A model generated the notes under the pieces. It was not told where the DNA came from, made no database searches, and saw only the letters and a program-made list of their open reading frames with translations. A DNA stretch of 64,000 bases from Siderastrea siderea (taxonomy: Eukaryota; Cnidaria; Anthozoa; Scleractinia; Rhizangiidae): NCBI GenBank assembly GCA_964030785.1, contig OZ034974.1, positions 47,188,003-47,252,002 on the forward strand. The letters are read 5' to 3'. A program made the translations under genes and the position numbers. Shown piece after piece: positions 12,354 to 25,334 of the stretch. Within the stretch, counting starts at the first letter, position 1, and every line of letters starts with the position of its first letter.

Positions 12354-13971
12354 CAGGGCTTGAAATAACGGCCGGTCAACGGACAATGTCCGGTCAAAAA
12401 TAGGTTTTGTCCGGTCAAATCCTTGGATGGCCGGACAATTTGTCCGGTCGTTTACGCTTGTAAAGAAAAATTTAATGCGGATCTTCAGGTTTTAAATTTT
12501 TATAGGTTCAACATTATTGGCGTTTGTGAATAAAAAGGGGAAAAGACAGAGATACTACCAGACCAAGAACTTTTAAAAAATGATTCATAATAGTGGTTGT
12601 AAAATTTCCGGTGGTTGCAAATCTTCGCTTTGTCGTTCATCAAGCCGTCACCGCAAATTAGCGGGTCTTCCGGAGTAGCGTGTGAAGCAGTATGAATTAC
12701 TATATTCTTATAATATATAGCCCGCTTGGATTTTGTAAACGTGAAGTGAGAAGCATAACAATGCCTCTCAGATTCTCGGGCAACACTCAGCGAGAACACC
12801 CTTAGCCACCTGATAAGAGTCAAAATGGAAGGTCCCCCTTTTCAAGGTTACGAGACTACACCAGCCATTCACTTGTGGGTAACGAGCGCCACTCGCCCTC
12901 CGAACCAAAGCAAGAGGAAATCGTACAAGGCCCGAGAGTTTGCGAAAAGGGGAATGGTCTTGATCGATTGTTCTTCAACTGAAGAAGATTCCGATTCAGA
13001 TAATGAGGACGAATTAGAAGACAGAGCAATAGATTTAATAAAAGAAACAGGAGTGGATCAGTAGGCTCCCGAACATTGTATATATTTTTGGCGTTGATAT
13101 GTTTTTGTTTCACCTAAAACCACAACAAAGTGCTTTCATTTCTTTAATTGCACAACGTTGATGTAATTCCAGTAATTCCAAATGGCCAAATAGTCATCCA
13201 TAAAAGTTGTGATTCATATCGTCTCTAAAAACGCTGAAACGGAAAAAATCATTCATCACTTCCGGCACGCCCCTGATAAATACTTGGTTACCAAGCTTTT
13301 TGGTGATTATTGGATTCACGGGCACTACTTCGCAAGGCAATGTTTTTCTCAGGCAGTATAGACTTGAAATTGACAACGAGTAGCAAAATTAGGCTGCCAT
13401 TCAAGTATTCCAAATGAAAAAAGAGAGTTGCCTGTTAGTATCATTTCCCCGACCCCTTTTAATAAGATATAGTACTGAAACATTTCAAGATTCAAGCTTA
13501 TTCATTCTAAGCTTACTTTGTAGCAAATCAGTGGATATGGATTCTACTTGTAAGAGTTTCTTGTTGTATATTCACATCAGTTAGCTTGTATTATTATGAG
13601 GATCAACTAGATCGCAGGCTTCAATTTCATCAACTTCATAACTTTATTAGGTATTAAAATTTAACTGTATAGAAGACATAGAACTGAAGCGATAGATGCA
13701 TGCACAAATGTAATATTGATTTTGCCGAACGTTGTGGCTGTACTATGCATTCCACTTTTCCTGCAATGAGTTCGAGGCTCCATGTACAATAAAGGCTTAG
13801 AAAATGTACTTGTTTGATATGTAAACATCATGCTGCAGGGGGGGGGGGGGGATTTTGTAGAGATATGGCGTAATGGAGATTTGTCCGGCCAAAAATGGGT
13901 TGTGTCCGAGCAAAAATAGGTTTGACCGGACAACTTGACCGGCACCAGCCGGGAAATTATTTCAAGCCCTG
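12354..13971. mobile_element. 1.6-kb DNA transposon, TIR CAGGGCTTGAAATAA
   Basis: Starts CAGGGCTTGAAATAA and ends TTATTTCAAGCCCTG. The flanks share ATGCA on both sides (12349-12353 and 13972-13976), probably a 5-bp target duplication. Subterminal regions carry repeated CCGGTCAA / TTGTCCGG motifs at 12370-12450 and 13875-13945, which could be transposase-binding sites. No transposase ORF is visible. It lies between putative exons A and B of a host gene. Confidence 0.75.
12825..13064 (+). CDS. 79-aa acidic ORF inside the CAGGGCTTGAAATAA element
   Basis: Opens with MEGPPFQGYETTP after a good Kozak-like context. A basic stretch (SKRKSYKAREFAKRG) is followed by an acidic serine-rich tail (SSTEEDSDSDNEDELED), a layout seen in nuclear proteins with acidic regulatory tails. 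I recognise no family. It could be a transposon accessory protein, a captured host exon or a chance ORF. Confidence 0.3.
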   Translation: MEGPPFQGYETTPAIHLWVTSATRPPNQSKRKSYKAREFAKRGMVLIDCSSTEEDSDSDNEDELEDRAIDLIKETGVDQ

Positions 13972-14719
13972 ATGCAGTAGACTGCAAAACAGTCTTTTTT
14001 TCCCTAAAAAATGCAAGCCTCGCAGGTCATGTGAGGCATAGGGTCTCTCCCCAGTTTCACCCAACATCTTCACTTTCGCTCCGTAGCTTTCTTTTCATGA
14101 CCAAATGCAAAAATACAGGTTTTTCGCAGTCTACTTTATCCAGCTCTTTTCTGATCAATTTTACAATACAGCTGTGCATCATGGGATGGTGCTGAGGCGA
14201 TGTACTGGTACGTTTCATGCACAGCTGTACTGCAAAATTGATACGGACTTATACGGACTCATTATACTTATTACAGTGAAACCCTGTCAAAACATGCAGC
14301 CACCAATATTAACAGTGTCGTCCATGTTAGCGTAGTGGGGTCATATTTTCTTCTCTGAATTTAGAGAGAAGATGGGTATTTTAGAAGTGAACAATATGAC
14401 ATTTCACAGGCACTTACCAATTAAAAGACAAATCTTGTTATGTTATTAGATTTTTGTTGCTTGTCTGTGCTCTAAAATGCAGATTTGGTTAGAGTGTGCA
14501 TATCACAAAAATGGCAAATCGCAAATGGTGAAACTTTTAAAAGTAATATGATTCAATCAGCGATGATTAAAATGATACGTTTCTGAAAGTATTATTATAT
14601 CAACCTAACAATTTCATCATCACTGAACATGTCTGTGTATCTTGATCATTTAAATAACAAAAAAGAACCTTGTACATAGTAAATACTGAATTTCTTTTTA
14701 AAATATTATGGTGTTGCAG
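13972..14719. other. Probable intron sequence
   Basis: Lies between the transposon and exon B. No gene or repeat is supported. Confidence 0.35.
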
Positions 14720-14805
14720 TGTCTTAGACAGAGTTATTGAAAAGAGGAAAACTGGGAAATTTCTTTTTTGGCTGGCAGACAGCCAGTCAAATGAGGGTGC
14801 AAAAG
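14720..14805 (+). CDS. Candidate internal exon B of the same host gene
   Basis: Acceptor GTTGCAG and donor GTATGT bound an 86-bp segment that continues exon A's phase. Its peptide includes VLDRVIEKRKTGKFLFWLAD. It ends one base into a codon completed by exon C. The function is unrecognised; a thioredoxin-like or other alpha/beta fold is possible from the pattern but unproven. Confidence 0.45.
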
Positions 14806-15262
14806 GTATGTAAAACTTTATAAAATTGGCATGAAGGAAAATTGTTTTAGATTAATCAAACTTTTTGCAATGCTCCTATCATTAGTTGTGCAGGTAATTG
14901 CCTTAGGATTTCCTTTTGTCCCATCTCTCTCATATATTATAATTAGTGCCACTTTAATGTCCATTTTGTACATATTGGAATATGTGGAGGAGCTTGATGA
15001 TCAACAGGGCCAGGGACCATTCACTCAGAGACAACTCAAGGTTTCAATAAAATTTGAAGTAGGCAGCTGGTTTAATTTGACTAGGGAGAAAACACTGTAT
15101 GAACAACATTTGATGGAAACTTACTCAAATTACTTCAATGTACAGGGGAAAAGTAGCCTACTTCTCTCAGAAAAATACTAATCAATGCCTGTATGTGACC
15201 ATCATTGCGTAATTGATTCCAGTTTTATGAAACCTTTTTCTTTTACTGTCTCTGCTGTCTAG

Positions 15263-15346
15263 TGCAATCTAGGTATGGGGTCCAGGGGACAAGTCTTCTG
15301 GTGTTGGTGCCAGCACATATTCCACAGTGTGTGGATACTTTTACTG
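15263..15346 (+). CDS. Candidate internal exon C of the same host gene
   Basis: A CTGTCTAG acceptor and GTAATG donor bound an 84-bp segment open in the phase left by exon B (peptide VQSRYGVQGTSLLVLVPAHI and onward). Three consecutive phase-compatible open exons make a real spliced gene more likely than chance, but no family is recognised. Confidence 0.45.
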
Positions 15347-15740
15347 GTAATGATAAGAAAATCATTTATTTTTCAAGAAAATGGGTGTAAATAATTGATA
15401 ATTGATCAATATAATTCCTATGAAGTTATCCAATCTAGTCACTTAGGATAATGGCATGGTGACAAACAAACCAATTTTTGGGATGTAATCTTCTTATACT
15501 CAATGTTATAGATCATGTGCTTGGGTCATCACTATATACCTTCGGTATTAAATTTATTTTTTTCGGGCAAAATTCACCTTTGTTATTTGCTATTAGCTGT
15601 GGGCTAGTTTTCATTATTAATCGCATCAAAATATTTTTCGTGTTTTAATTCCACCGGCTTAGCTCTTCATAAATTGTAAGTAAGAGAGAGCTGAGAAAAT
15701 TTTGCTGTTATCAAGTTCACTACTGGGATTCTGACCTATG

Positions 15741-16490
15741 AAAAACATGTGAAAAACATATTGGAAACATATAACAAACATATAAGTTTTAATATGTTAT
15801 CTGTATGTTTTCCATATGTTTGTCACAGGTTTAGGCCTAATTTCAGACATATGAAAATGGCCGTTTCATATGTTTGTAAACACGTGAATAACACTAGCAA
15901 ACATATAAATTACAAGCATCTACTCAGACATATGAAAATGGCTGTTTCATATGTTTTGTAAACATATGAATTTTACCAACATATAACTCATATGTTTTGA
16001 AAACAAAAAAAATCTCAAACATATGAAAATGGCCGTTTCATATGTTTGTAAACATATGACTTTTCCCAACATATAACTCATATGTTTTGAAAACGAAAAA
16101 AATCTCAAACATATGAAAATGGCCGTTTCATATGTTTGTAAAACATATGAATTTTCCCAACATATAACTCATAAGTTTTGAAAACGGACAAATGTCAAAC
16201 ATATGAAAATGGCCGTTTCATATGTTTGTAAACATATGAATTTTGCCAACATAAGATTCATATGTTTTGAAAAAAAAATCTCAACCATTATGAAAATGGC
16301 CATTTCATATGTTTGCAAACATGTGAAATAATTAATGTACCAATGTATGATTCATATGTTTGGTATAAAAATAGCTGTTTCTTATGTTTGCAAACCTGGA
16401 AACAGACCAACCTGTGATTCACTTGTTTTGGAAATGAAAAACTACAAACATATGAAGTTCTACCAACATATAAGTCAAACACGTGAACAA
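15741..16490. repeat. ~90-bp minisatellite built on CATATG palindromes
   Basis: Units containing ACATATGAAAATGGCCGTTT start at about 15846, 15928, 16019, 16109, 16199 and 16287, a spacing of 82-91 bp. Each unit has several CATATG palindromes and arms such as TTCATATGTTTG / AAACATATGAA, so units can fold on themselves. The ends (before 15840 and after 16290) are more diverged. Confidence 0.8.
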
Positions 16491-17157
16491 CTGTGAAGAC
16501 AACTGTTTCAATCAGCTGTACTACTCTGATGATGACCCAATGCCACTAAGGTTGAATTGTTCCTAAGCCAGAGAAGTGCAAGGCTCTCAAACCTTCCACG
16601 AACTATAACTCTGTTGTATCAATATATGCCAAAGGGAAATTAACAACGAGTGTAATTACTCTAGCTTGGTGTTGTTGTAGGTGACTCCTTGAAATTTAAG
16701 GTGCAAAAAAGTAGGGAAATAACTTGACATTCTTTATAGTCGGCCAATTATAGGTCAGATATAATGTGTTGTCTCACAGCCTTTACAATTCTTTTGTTGT
16801 CTTACTTTACCTGTTGCTCATCAATAAACTACACAAGAGGGCATTGGGTTATATCTAAAGGGATTGGGAAGGCCATCCGCCATACGCAGATGGCCCATAA
16901 CGTTCTAAAAAGGTGCATTATAAATCTACTTACGGCGGAAAAGATGCGCCCTAGTCACGTAATGGCTGTAGGCTATTTTATGATGAGCACTTTCACTCAA
17001 CTCCCAAACCAGGTTCGCCATCGAAAATGCATGTACTTCGAGTTTTTTTTTAGATTTTCGACCTTCAAATCGCTCACTGTGAATCTACATGCATGGAAAT
17101 AGCTCTGGTAATGTTCAGTTAATATACCTCCAAAAAATTCCAAAGTTGGATAATTAT
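16491..17157. other. No supported gene
   Basis: A 112-aa ORF at 16764-17102 has a hydrophobic start but no domain or splice support, so it is not called. Confidence 0.35.
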
Positions 17158-17639
17158 GTACCGGTCAAATTGAAGCTTCAACAGCCCCCCCGGGCATACC
17201 CAGGGCATTTGACTGTAATTCTTGCCCGGGGAGGGGGAATTTGAACGTTGCCTTGAAAGGGTGGGAAATTTGAACCAGATTTATCTCTTGTTCTAGCGTT
17301 ATACACCCGTGAGGTTTTTCGGTGTTTGCAGGGTCTGACGGATTTCCAAGATAGAATTTTGCCTTTGTTAGTGAATAGCTCTTTCAAAAGGGTCTTTAAA
17401 AGAAGTTTGAAGGTGTCTATGGCATATCTCACTCTGAAAAGCGTGAAGAGTGTTTGATTGAAGACGAAATTTGTCTTTGAGGAGAGGTATTTCAGTACTA
17501 ATTGGTGGGGCATTTGATCAGCCTTTTTGCCCCGAGGGGAGGGAATTTAAACAAGCCAATCTTCAAAAGTTCAAATGCCCAGGGGTTTGCCCGGGGGTTT
17601 GCCTGGGGGTGGATGTTGAAGCTTCAATTTGACTGGTAC
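17158..17639. mobile_element. MITE with ~26-bp TIR GTACCNGTCAAATTGAAGC
   Basis: The first and last ~26 bp are inverted copies with one mismatch (GTACCGGTCAAATTGAAGCT versus GTACCAGTCAAATTGAAGCT). Imperfect matching continues inward through CCCGGGCATACCC / GGGGTTTGCC. There is no coding capacity and no clear target duplication. Confidence 0.65.
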
Positions 17640-18765
17640 GTGCATTACCAAAGAAAACTGTCAACATTTTTTAGCACGAACACCATGCCCAACGAGTGTG
17701 TGAAGGATTGCGACAAAGATGCAAGCATTAATTGGTACAACGGATGAAACAGGTCAAAGAAACACATCTTTCAGGCCTAGCAACGAAGAGCGTAGACTTT
17801 CTCAAAAATTCTTAGCTTCTCATTTCTGGTTCCGGTGGTGGGCCTGATCGCTTGCGCTCCGTGCTCTACTTGGTTTTTTTTTTCGCGCTTCCGAAAAATA
17901 CCCTGAGCTCCACTAGTGGGCAAGTCTAAGAAGAGTGTAAATTCAAAGTAGTCTCACATCTCAGTCAAATTTATTTCATTAGTTCAAGGATCAGCGTACA
18001 CATTGACTGCTTCCCCCTGAAGCTGTTGAGCCAGTGAAACCTGTATGTTGTATTGATTTGCATTAACTGCAAGGTACTCAAAACGGTAACAAAATCATTA
18101 AACTACAAACTGACACTGTGTACCAATTTGACTGAACCTGATTTTTTTTCTGGCCCATCGCATTAATTCAATGGCTCATAACTGTTCACAGCAAGGGGCC
18201 ATAGGCCCATTTGCCTGTTTGCCTGCCCAATCCCTTTATCTATGTGGATGTACAAGTCTTTCAACTTTCACCTCACTTTCATTTCTATGTGTAGATGTAT
18301 CAGTAATACCTACACCGTGATCATCGTGTTAGTGTTAGTTTATGCCTCCTTGTGATGATATACTTGGATCTAACTTTAATTTTAGCTTTGGTTTCCTTTG
18401 AGGTAAATCTTCATTGAAACATGTTTTCAATTTATTCGAAACAACAACAAATGATATAATACAAATTTTTGCCAAATTTTATTGCTGACTTTTATTTTCT
18501 TCTTTACTTTGTTCAGTTACAAATTAGCAGCTGCTGGATTATTACAGCCATATATAATATTAATTTTGGATTAAATTCTTGAATGCTACACAGTTCATTG
18601 AATGGATATATTAATAGTATTACTCACATTCATTGTCAAATTGGATTGACTCTACCTTGTTCCAAACTGCAAACAGGCTATTTTTAACATCTTCATAAGA
18701 CTTCCAATCCCTGTGAGAGTTTACATAATATTAAATATTATATGAGTGATATACTTACATCATGG
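17640..18765. other. No supported feature
   Basis: AT-rich sequence without supported ORFs or repeats. Confidence 0.35.
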
Positions 18766-19019
18766 CAATGGGTCGTTCCATTTTTTATCTGCCCCCCCCC
18801 CCCCCCCCCAAGGATGGCAGGATTCCGACCCCTCAAAGTTTTGGCGGCACCCTTTGAAGAAAAAACATCCGAAGGATTCATTTTTTGGTGGCACCTTGGT
18901 AAAAAAATTCCGAAGGGTTAATTTTTTGGCGGCTCCTTCGATTTAAAATCCGACCCTCTTTGTGCAGAAACTTGCCATCCTTAGGGGGGGTTCGGATAAA
19001 AAATGGAACGTCCCTATTG
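18766..19019. mobile_element. 254-bp MITE with long inverted termini
   Basis: The left terminus CAATGGGTCGTTCCATTTTT, continuing through a C-run and AAGGATGGCA, is mirrored at the right end (TGCCATCCTT, G-run, then the same arm reversed). The interior is rich in CCGAAGG / TTTTGGCGGC repeats. No transposase is present. Confidence 0.65.
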
Positions 19020-20739
19020 TCTGCTAACTTCAAAAAACAATTTGGTTTAACAGCTAGAAAGTTTTAAATTAGGTATGACTATAGGGCTAAGAGGACTGTA
19101 AGAGGACACCAGGCTTAAGTGTCAATAATTTGATTGCTTTAATCAAAACATCGATGAGTAACATGTACTAAACTTGCAAGATTTGTACATCAGTGCAATG
19201 ATCCATGCTTGGCTTCAGCATTTTCAATATTTTTTAGTTAGTATTCAAAAGGTTGACCAGACTTAGCTTTGCATTTTATTGTAAGGTTTTGGTAATAATT
19301 AAATAATTAAGTGAGCCCATTCTTCTTGTTTCTTGAATCAAACAGGCAGATAGAAAAATAAACCTGGACCTTTCCATTCAATAAATGAAGCAGAACAACT
19401 TGAGCTTAAATCTTAAACTTTTAAGCTAGTAAAAGAGAAGCTGGATTAAACTTTGTTTATAACATTACACTGGAATTTAGTACAAACTAGCACCTAATGA
19501 AAGATTCCACATGAATCATTAGGAATTTCAGGATGGAAAATCTTTTCAGCTACATTTCAATTATAAAATCTTACCTTTTATAACCAAAAACATCTTTAAA
19601 GTGACTTTCATTCTAGTTGTAGACGATAAAGTTGAAAAAAGCCTTGGCCTTGCACAAGAACTTGCCAGCCGTGCAAAAGCTGCTTTGTCATTGGTTAATT
19701 TTCCGCCTTTTTCACAATCGGGTCCAGTCCTTGCAGGAGAATAAGTCAGCTGACCACAAATCTGTAGGCTCAATTGTGTTTGGCAACCATCTTGTTTTCT
19801 CTGTCGTTTTCTCTTGTTTTACAGAATCGTTTTACAGAAATCGGATTTCTTTTCTGGATTACGTTTTTTGGAAAGTTATGTTATTTCCTTAGAAAACTAT
19901 TTTCCTACATCAGTGCAGGAAAAGATAAGTTCCATGAACACTAAAAGGAGCAAATGCGAGGGATATAAATGAAGGATGCAAAGCCATTTTTCAAGATTTT
20001 TGAGGACTTTTACTGACTTTTCAAGGTAGCTAACATATATATATATAGTTTGTTCAGATGTGTAGTTTGATAATAGTCAGATAATTTACTAGCTAACTAC
20101 ACTGTAAGAAATGACTGTGCAACTGAAAGAAACATATTAAAAACTTTTTGAAAGACCTGAGATTTTCCTTCATTTATATTTCTGTTTTGTGAAGTCATTC
20201 ATATCAGTATGATATATCCTGAATATAATAAGCTTATCTTTGCTAGAGTCGGTCCAGTGATAATGAACTCAAACCAACCAAGCTTTGAATGTATTTCTGA
20301 AAACGAGATTACATTTTTGCAGTTTTGTTGTATGTTTTAAAAGTTGTAGTGCAGTTTTAGCGCTGTGTTAGATGCACAGATAACCTGAAGGCTGATTTTC
20401 ATAAGGCCTCAATAATTAATTTAAAATGATTCTGATTCTGTACATGGAGCTTTAAATCGGCGGCTACAAGAACCTACCAATATTGGAAACTACATTATCA
20501 TATGATTAATACAGGCTTTTTCACAGGTCAATTCTTTTACAGCTTTTTTCCCTGAAAGTTCCCAATAAATTGAGAATGTTTTTAAACTAATTTTTATGCC
20601 CTGCAAAATTCACAGGTTTTTCACAGGATAATTTTCTGTTACATGCTTTTGTGAAGGTTTTTGGTAGGTTTTTTCACTGGTTTCCACCCAATATTCAGTG
20701 TAATTTATAATGTCAGGTGCTAAATACATGTTAATATCA
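19020..20739. other. No supported gene
   Basis: AT-rich; short ORFs at 19561-19892 overlap on opposite strands without domains. Confidence 0.35.
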
Positions 20740-21050
20740 TATGTTATGCTGTTGTGGAAATCTGCTGACATATGAGTCACACATGAGTCATATGTTTGTT
20801 TTCTCAGATGTCAGGATATCCAACAACTGTCACTTGTTTCTCATTTGGTGTCATATGTTTGCATTGTCATTGAAGGTCAATGTCATATGTTTTATATGTT
20901 TGCTATATGTTTATACTTTTATCAAATCTTTTGACATATGAGTCACATATTAAGTCATATGTTTTGGAGAATATGTCTTATATGTCGTATGTCTTATATG
21001 TTCTGTCATATGTGTTATATGTTTATCATATGTTTCCCAGAAAATTGCAA
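20740..21050. repeat. CATATG/ATATGTTT-rich repeat block
   Basis: Dense, irregular reiteration of TCATATGTTT, ACATATGAGTCA and TTATATGTTT motifs, related to the 15.8-16.5 kb array but without a fixed period. Confidence 0.6.
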
Positions 21051-21106
21051 TTTTTTGGAAAATTTTTGAATTTTCAAACTGTACCTACCCACACGAATTT
21101 TGTGAT

Positions 21107-21670
21107 ATTATTTAGGTATGATCTTAACATACATTTGATATGCATTGTCATACCAGTGGCATACATAAGGTATACCTCTTTTATACCCCAAAACATACCT
21201 TGAACATATCTCAAGAGGTATGTTTTTGAGTTTTTTTACTCTCAAATTTCGACATAGATATTGTACCTTAAACATATCAAATACATATCCTACTAAATAT
21301 GTCCAAGATATAATGCAATAGTACCAGAAACATATCAAAGGCATACCCGTTACATACCCTGAAACATACCTTCTACATACCTTCATCAGGTATGTTTTTG
21401 GTATTAATTTTAGTTAAACATTTCATTGAAGCTACAAATATCATATCTTAAACATACCAAAACTAGATCCTCTAGAACATACCAGTAACATACTATAAGA
21501 CATACCTCTCATGTATCACACTGAAACATACCTCCAACATACCTACTTAATTGCAAACAATTAATAGGTGCCGCATAAAAAACATACCAAATACATATCT
21601 TGAATATGACCCTAAATTATAACCATACCAATATCATACAAAAGGCATACCTTTTGCATACCATGAAAAT
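21107..21670. repeat. CATACC-rich repeat block
   Basis: More than twenty copies of ACATACC / GGTATGTTT and variants in both orientations across ~560 bp, with no fixed period. It is a simple-motif-derived satellite, distinct from the CATATG arrays but adjoining one. Confidence 0.55.
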
Positions 21671-22017
21671 TCCTTCAACATGTAGCAGCTCTCGGTTTTC
21701 ACCTACCCCTGATAACAATTAATTGATGCAGCTGCTATGGTGGGCCAATGAAATCAGAAACCTAAGAGAGCTGCTACACTGCATGACACAAACAAATTAA
21801 CATAATTATATTGTGTCAGCCACATTAAGTTTAAAATCTGACACCTTTAAATAATAATTTTACTCTCAAAACAAATTATTGGCAACAACAATAATAATAA
21901 TTGTACTGCATTTTTATTGAATATGTGCATGAACTCTCCATGAATAATATTAAAGCATTTTTAAAATATTAAAAAGTATTAAGTGGCGTCGATATATCAT
22001 TCTGTGAGTCCAATTGA

Positions 22018-22129
22018 TCAATAAACTTCACTCAGCTGCAAGTCATCCTCATTGTCCTCCTCTCCATCCTCCTTGACCTTGGCATCATCACCATCGTCTG
22101 GATCATCATCATCATAGTCGTCGTCATTG

Positions 22130-22192
<63 letters not shown>

Positions 22193-24914
22193 CCATCATC
22201 TTCAGGACTGCTCTGACTTACTGCAAGCCCTTTAGGGTCTGTTAATGGCTCCCTCTTAACTGACACCTGGCTCCTGTAATGTTGCAGGCAGAGGGTCATA
22301 GCATGGGCCATCCCTTTTTTATGGCCGAATTTTACCTCCTTTCTGTCCTTGAAGGTAGTCATGGATGCATAAGCTGGAACAGAGACAAACTAGTTTACAA
22401 CTAATCATTTTGAGAAAAACAGGGACTAATATAATCACCACTGCTCAGGAATGACAGTGGGTCAGAGGAATATGCCCCCAGTTTTAACATGTAGAGTTGG
22501 AAACTTAAAATGGACTGTTCTGGAAAGGGTGATTCGTCATAGCACTGACATAAGAAAAGCAAAGAGAGACAGTTCATGGATAAACACCAGCTGCAAGAAA
22601 CAAATTGATACATTGTAACATATTGCACGTGTGCATGGCACTGGTTTATAGTAAATGTAGTTTATGTGAATTCAAACTTATCTTACCCTTTATTGTTGTT
22701 ACAATTGTTTGATCGAACAATTTTAGGTGGGAGTATTTTGATGAAACTTTTTTGCTCACTCTCCCCTCAGCCAGTTCCTTTGGTGTGAAAAAGACTCTAA
22801 GTAGTCTGCAGGCCAGGGCAGTGCGAGATGGTGCAGTCCTACAGAGTGCCAACTGCGTCTTGAATAGGAAGACACCACTTCCCTGTACTAGTTCTTACAT
22901 CTGTCAGTAGGAAACAGATGTCCTGAATATGAGTTCTTATAATAACAATAAATAATAATTATTATTATAAATTAAAATGTTTAGTGAAGTTGGGGGACTA
23001 TGATCTGCATACATTTAAATGTTCAAGTGATTGGTGTCTGCTAATACTACACAAAATTTGCCCAGACCTATCTAAAGAAAACTGTGTATAATTAATCACG
23101 GTAATTGTATCAAACATGATATACATGTGTTTAAGCTGTTAAACAAACTTCTCAATACGCTACCAGGATACAGTACATTACTAAGTGTTATATATAGGTA
23201 CATGTAGATGAAACGTTTTTCAACTTTTACGTATACTGTGTTTGCATTAGGTCGAAACGAGAGATGCATTACATGAGTGATGTCTAACAAATTTTTTTTA
23301 ACTAATGAACATTGCATTTGTTGCCACATGCATACCCCTTTCTCCTGAGCAATTTTCCGGGGAACTAGCCCAGCAGCAACTTCCTCAACCACATCATCAG
23401 CACAACTTTGACCTTAAAATGGTAAATTAAATTAAACATTATTCATGTTCCTTCATAATATGAAAACAAGTTACATAAAATAAATTAAATAATTTTGCTC
23501 ATTACATATTCATAAGGGCTTTTTAAAGCCCGACGGCATGAAGAGGACTGAGTGGGTGAGTGTGTGACTAATTCGCAAAGATCAAAGGAAACCTTACGTT
23601 GAAAACTGTGCAAGAAACTCACAGTGCAAAATCAAATGCAACAATCACGTTTTGTTTTTGTTTTTAATTACAGAACAAAACATTTCAAATTTGACTATTA
23701 ATTGCAGGCAGACAGAACATCATTCATAGTGTTTGACAGAAGTGAAACACTAACGTCTTGCACACAAATGTAAACCTGAAGATGCAACAACAACAAATCA
23801 AATCATTTGAATTATTGAAAGAATTTACATCAGTTTATCCAATTCCTTAAAAAGAGCTGTTTTAATAAGTTTTACTACCACAATCAAAATTCAGAGTAAA
23901 ATCTTATTAATGTAAGTGGTATTAGTCAAGAAAATGACACAAGAAACTGCTTGAGAAAACTGTCAGAGTCAAAGTACCAATTTTGTAAAGGGAATTAAAC
24001 CTCCAAGTTTGGCTGCAACATCAAAAGACCATCTATTTCACAGATATTTTCATTAAAACTGTCTCAATAAAACACTCTTCAAAAGAAAAGTTCAAAATTT
24101 TAAAAAATGATGGATAAATATATCAAATTTTTACCAATTTGACTAATTCATCTCCCAAAAGTCAACTGCACTTTTTTCAAATTTCGCCTTTGTTATACGT
24201 AAAATACTGGGCAAGGTCAGTTTGGAAGGATCAGTGCTTGGCTTTCTTTAGCTAACAGCTAGTTAATATAATAAGTATTAATTAATACACTTACATGTAC
24301 ATGCAATTAGTGAGCAAACAAAATAGAGAGTAATGAGAATAAGTCAGATTAGTTAATATATTTTAGCCCTCGTGACCTACTTTTTTGCTGTTGCAGCTTT
24401 TGGAGTTTGGCTGAAATTGTGCCAAATTCCTCTCTTAAGGCGGCAAGCTCTTCACAGACCTTTGCACACTTAGGGTTTGGGCAAATAAGGTTCTTTTTGG
24501 GAACTTTAGCTCCACTTTGCCCAAGTTTCCTTGGCAACAAGGCACCAGTTCTCTATGACGAAAAAGACAGATTGCAGTCACTAGAACGTACCAAATTTAA
24601 TAAAAGGCAATGGTGTATGAAGCATGCATGACCAACCTCTTTGTTAGATGTTTTCAATAGCATTTTTTTTGCCCTTAACTGTGCACATTAAACCACATGC
24701 ATAAGGTATTGCAGTGAACATTGCAATGATACAACTGCAGCAACTGTTGTTTTATTAATAAATTAGTAAAATTCCCTGATGGTTCCAAAAAAGTGCAGCT
24801 TCTTTATTGGGAACAAGAACACAACTACTCTACCTTGCCAGTTGAAGGAGTAGCTGATTTCCATGGCGAGGTGCGATGTGAGGGTATGCCTTTGTTTTTT
24901 GACTGTTGAGTTTG
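22018..24914 (-). CDS. Putative spliced host gene, possibly BEN-domain-like
   Basis: Five GT/AG-bounded segments on the minus strand look like exons: 24914-24834, 24556-24381, 23412-23336, about 22859-22687 and 22372-22018 (last, with stop). The second encodes a basic stretch then a coiled-coil-like segment (EELAALREEFGTISAKLQKL). The fourth (ACRLLRVFFTPKELAEGRVS and following) resembles the start of a BEN domain, a DNA-binding module of chromatin proteins. The last carries a run of about 20 aspartates and ends acidic. Not all exon phases were verified and the first coding exon is not located. The family call is tentative. Confidence 0.35.
22131..22192. repeat. (CAT)n microsatellite coding for poly-Asp
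   Basis: About twenty uninterrupted CAT triplets. Read on the minus strand within the putative last exon they give a poly-aspartate tract. Confidence 0.85.
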
Positions 24915-25079
24915 CTATATGGAAGTAAAAAGGTAATTTCACGATGAGGTATTGCGAAGAATTTTATCAGGTAATTGTAGTCATGTTATAATACATGTAT
25001 TATTGAAGTTTAATAATAATAAACAAGAGTCAATTTGTTTCCGGAGTGTCAAATTGTTTTCGGAGTCCAAAATTGACCG

Positions 25080-25290
25080 TCTATTAAGCACAGGTACCGT
25101 TTCTTGTACTTAATAAACAGATCCTGCAGGGCAAGTGTACTTATTTTGTAGAAAAGACCATTATCTTCGATTATTACGTACAAAGATTGCATTTTCCTCT
25201 TATTAAGTACGTCTCTTGTACTTATTAAGTACGAAAAATGTGATTAACAAGGACAAAAGGTAGGTCTTTCGTTTATTAAGTACAAGTGTC
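25080..25290. repeat. Cluster of TTATTAAGTAC / GTACTTAATAA motifs
   Basis: At least six copies or near-copies of (T)TTATTAAGTAC, in both orientations, occur in 210 bp (e.g. about 25107, 25200, 25214, 25224, 25274). They lie just downstream of a possible first ATG (minus strand, about 25334) of the neighbouring host gene. Confidence 0.5.
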
Positions 25291-25334
25291 ACCAAACTTC
25301 GCAAACAATGATGTTTCATACTTGTCGGCCATTA

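Noticed and set aside
15741..16490. Regular repeats that could suggest a CRISPR-like array
   Set aside because: Units are contiguous with no unique spacers, are AT-rich palindromes, and the window is eukaryotic.
16764..17102. 112-aa ORF with hydrophobic N-terminus (possible secreted protein)
   Set aside because: No cysteine framework, homology or splice/promoter context; ORFs of this length arise by chance here.
22018..22362. Poly-Asp ORF as a stand-alone protein
   Set aside because: An AG acceptor at 22373 and upstream exon candidates make it more likely the last exon of a spliced gene.
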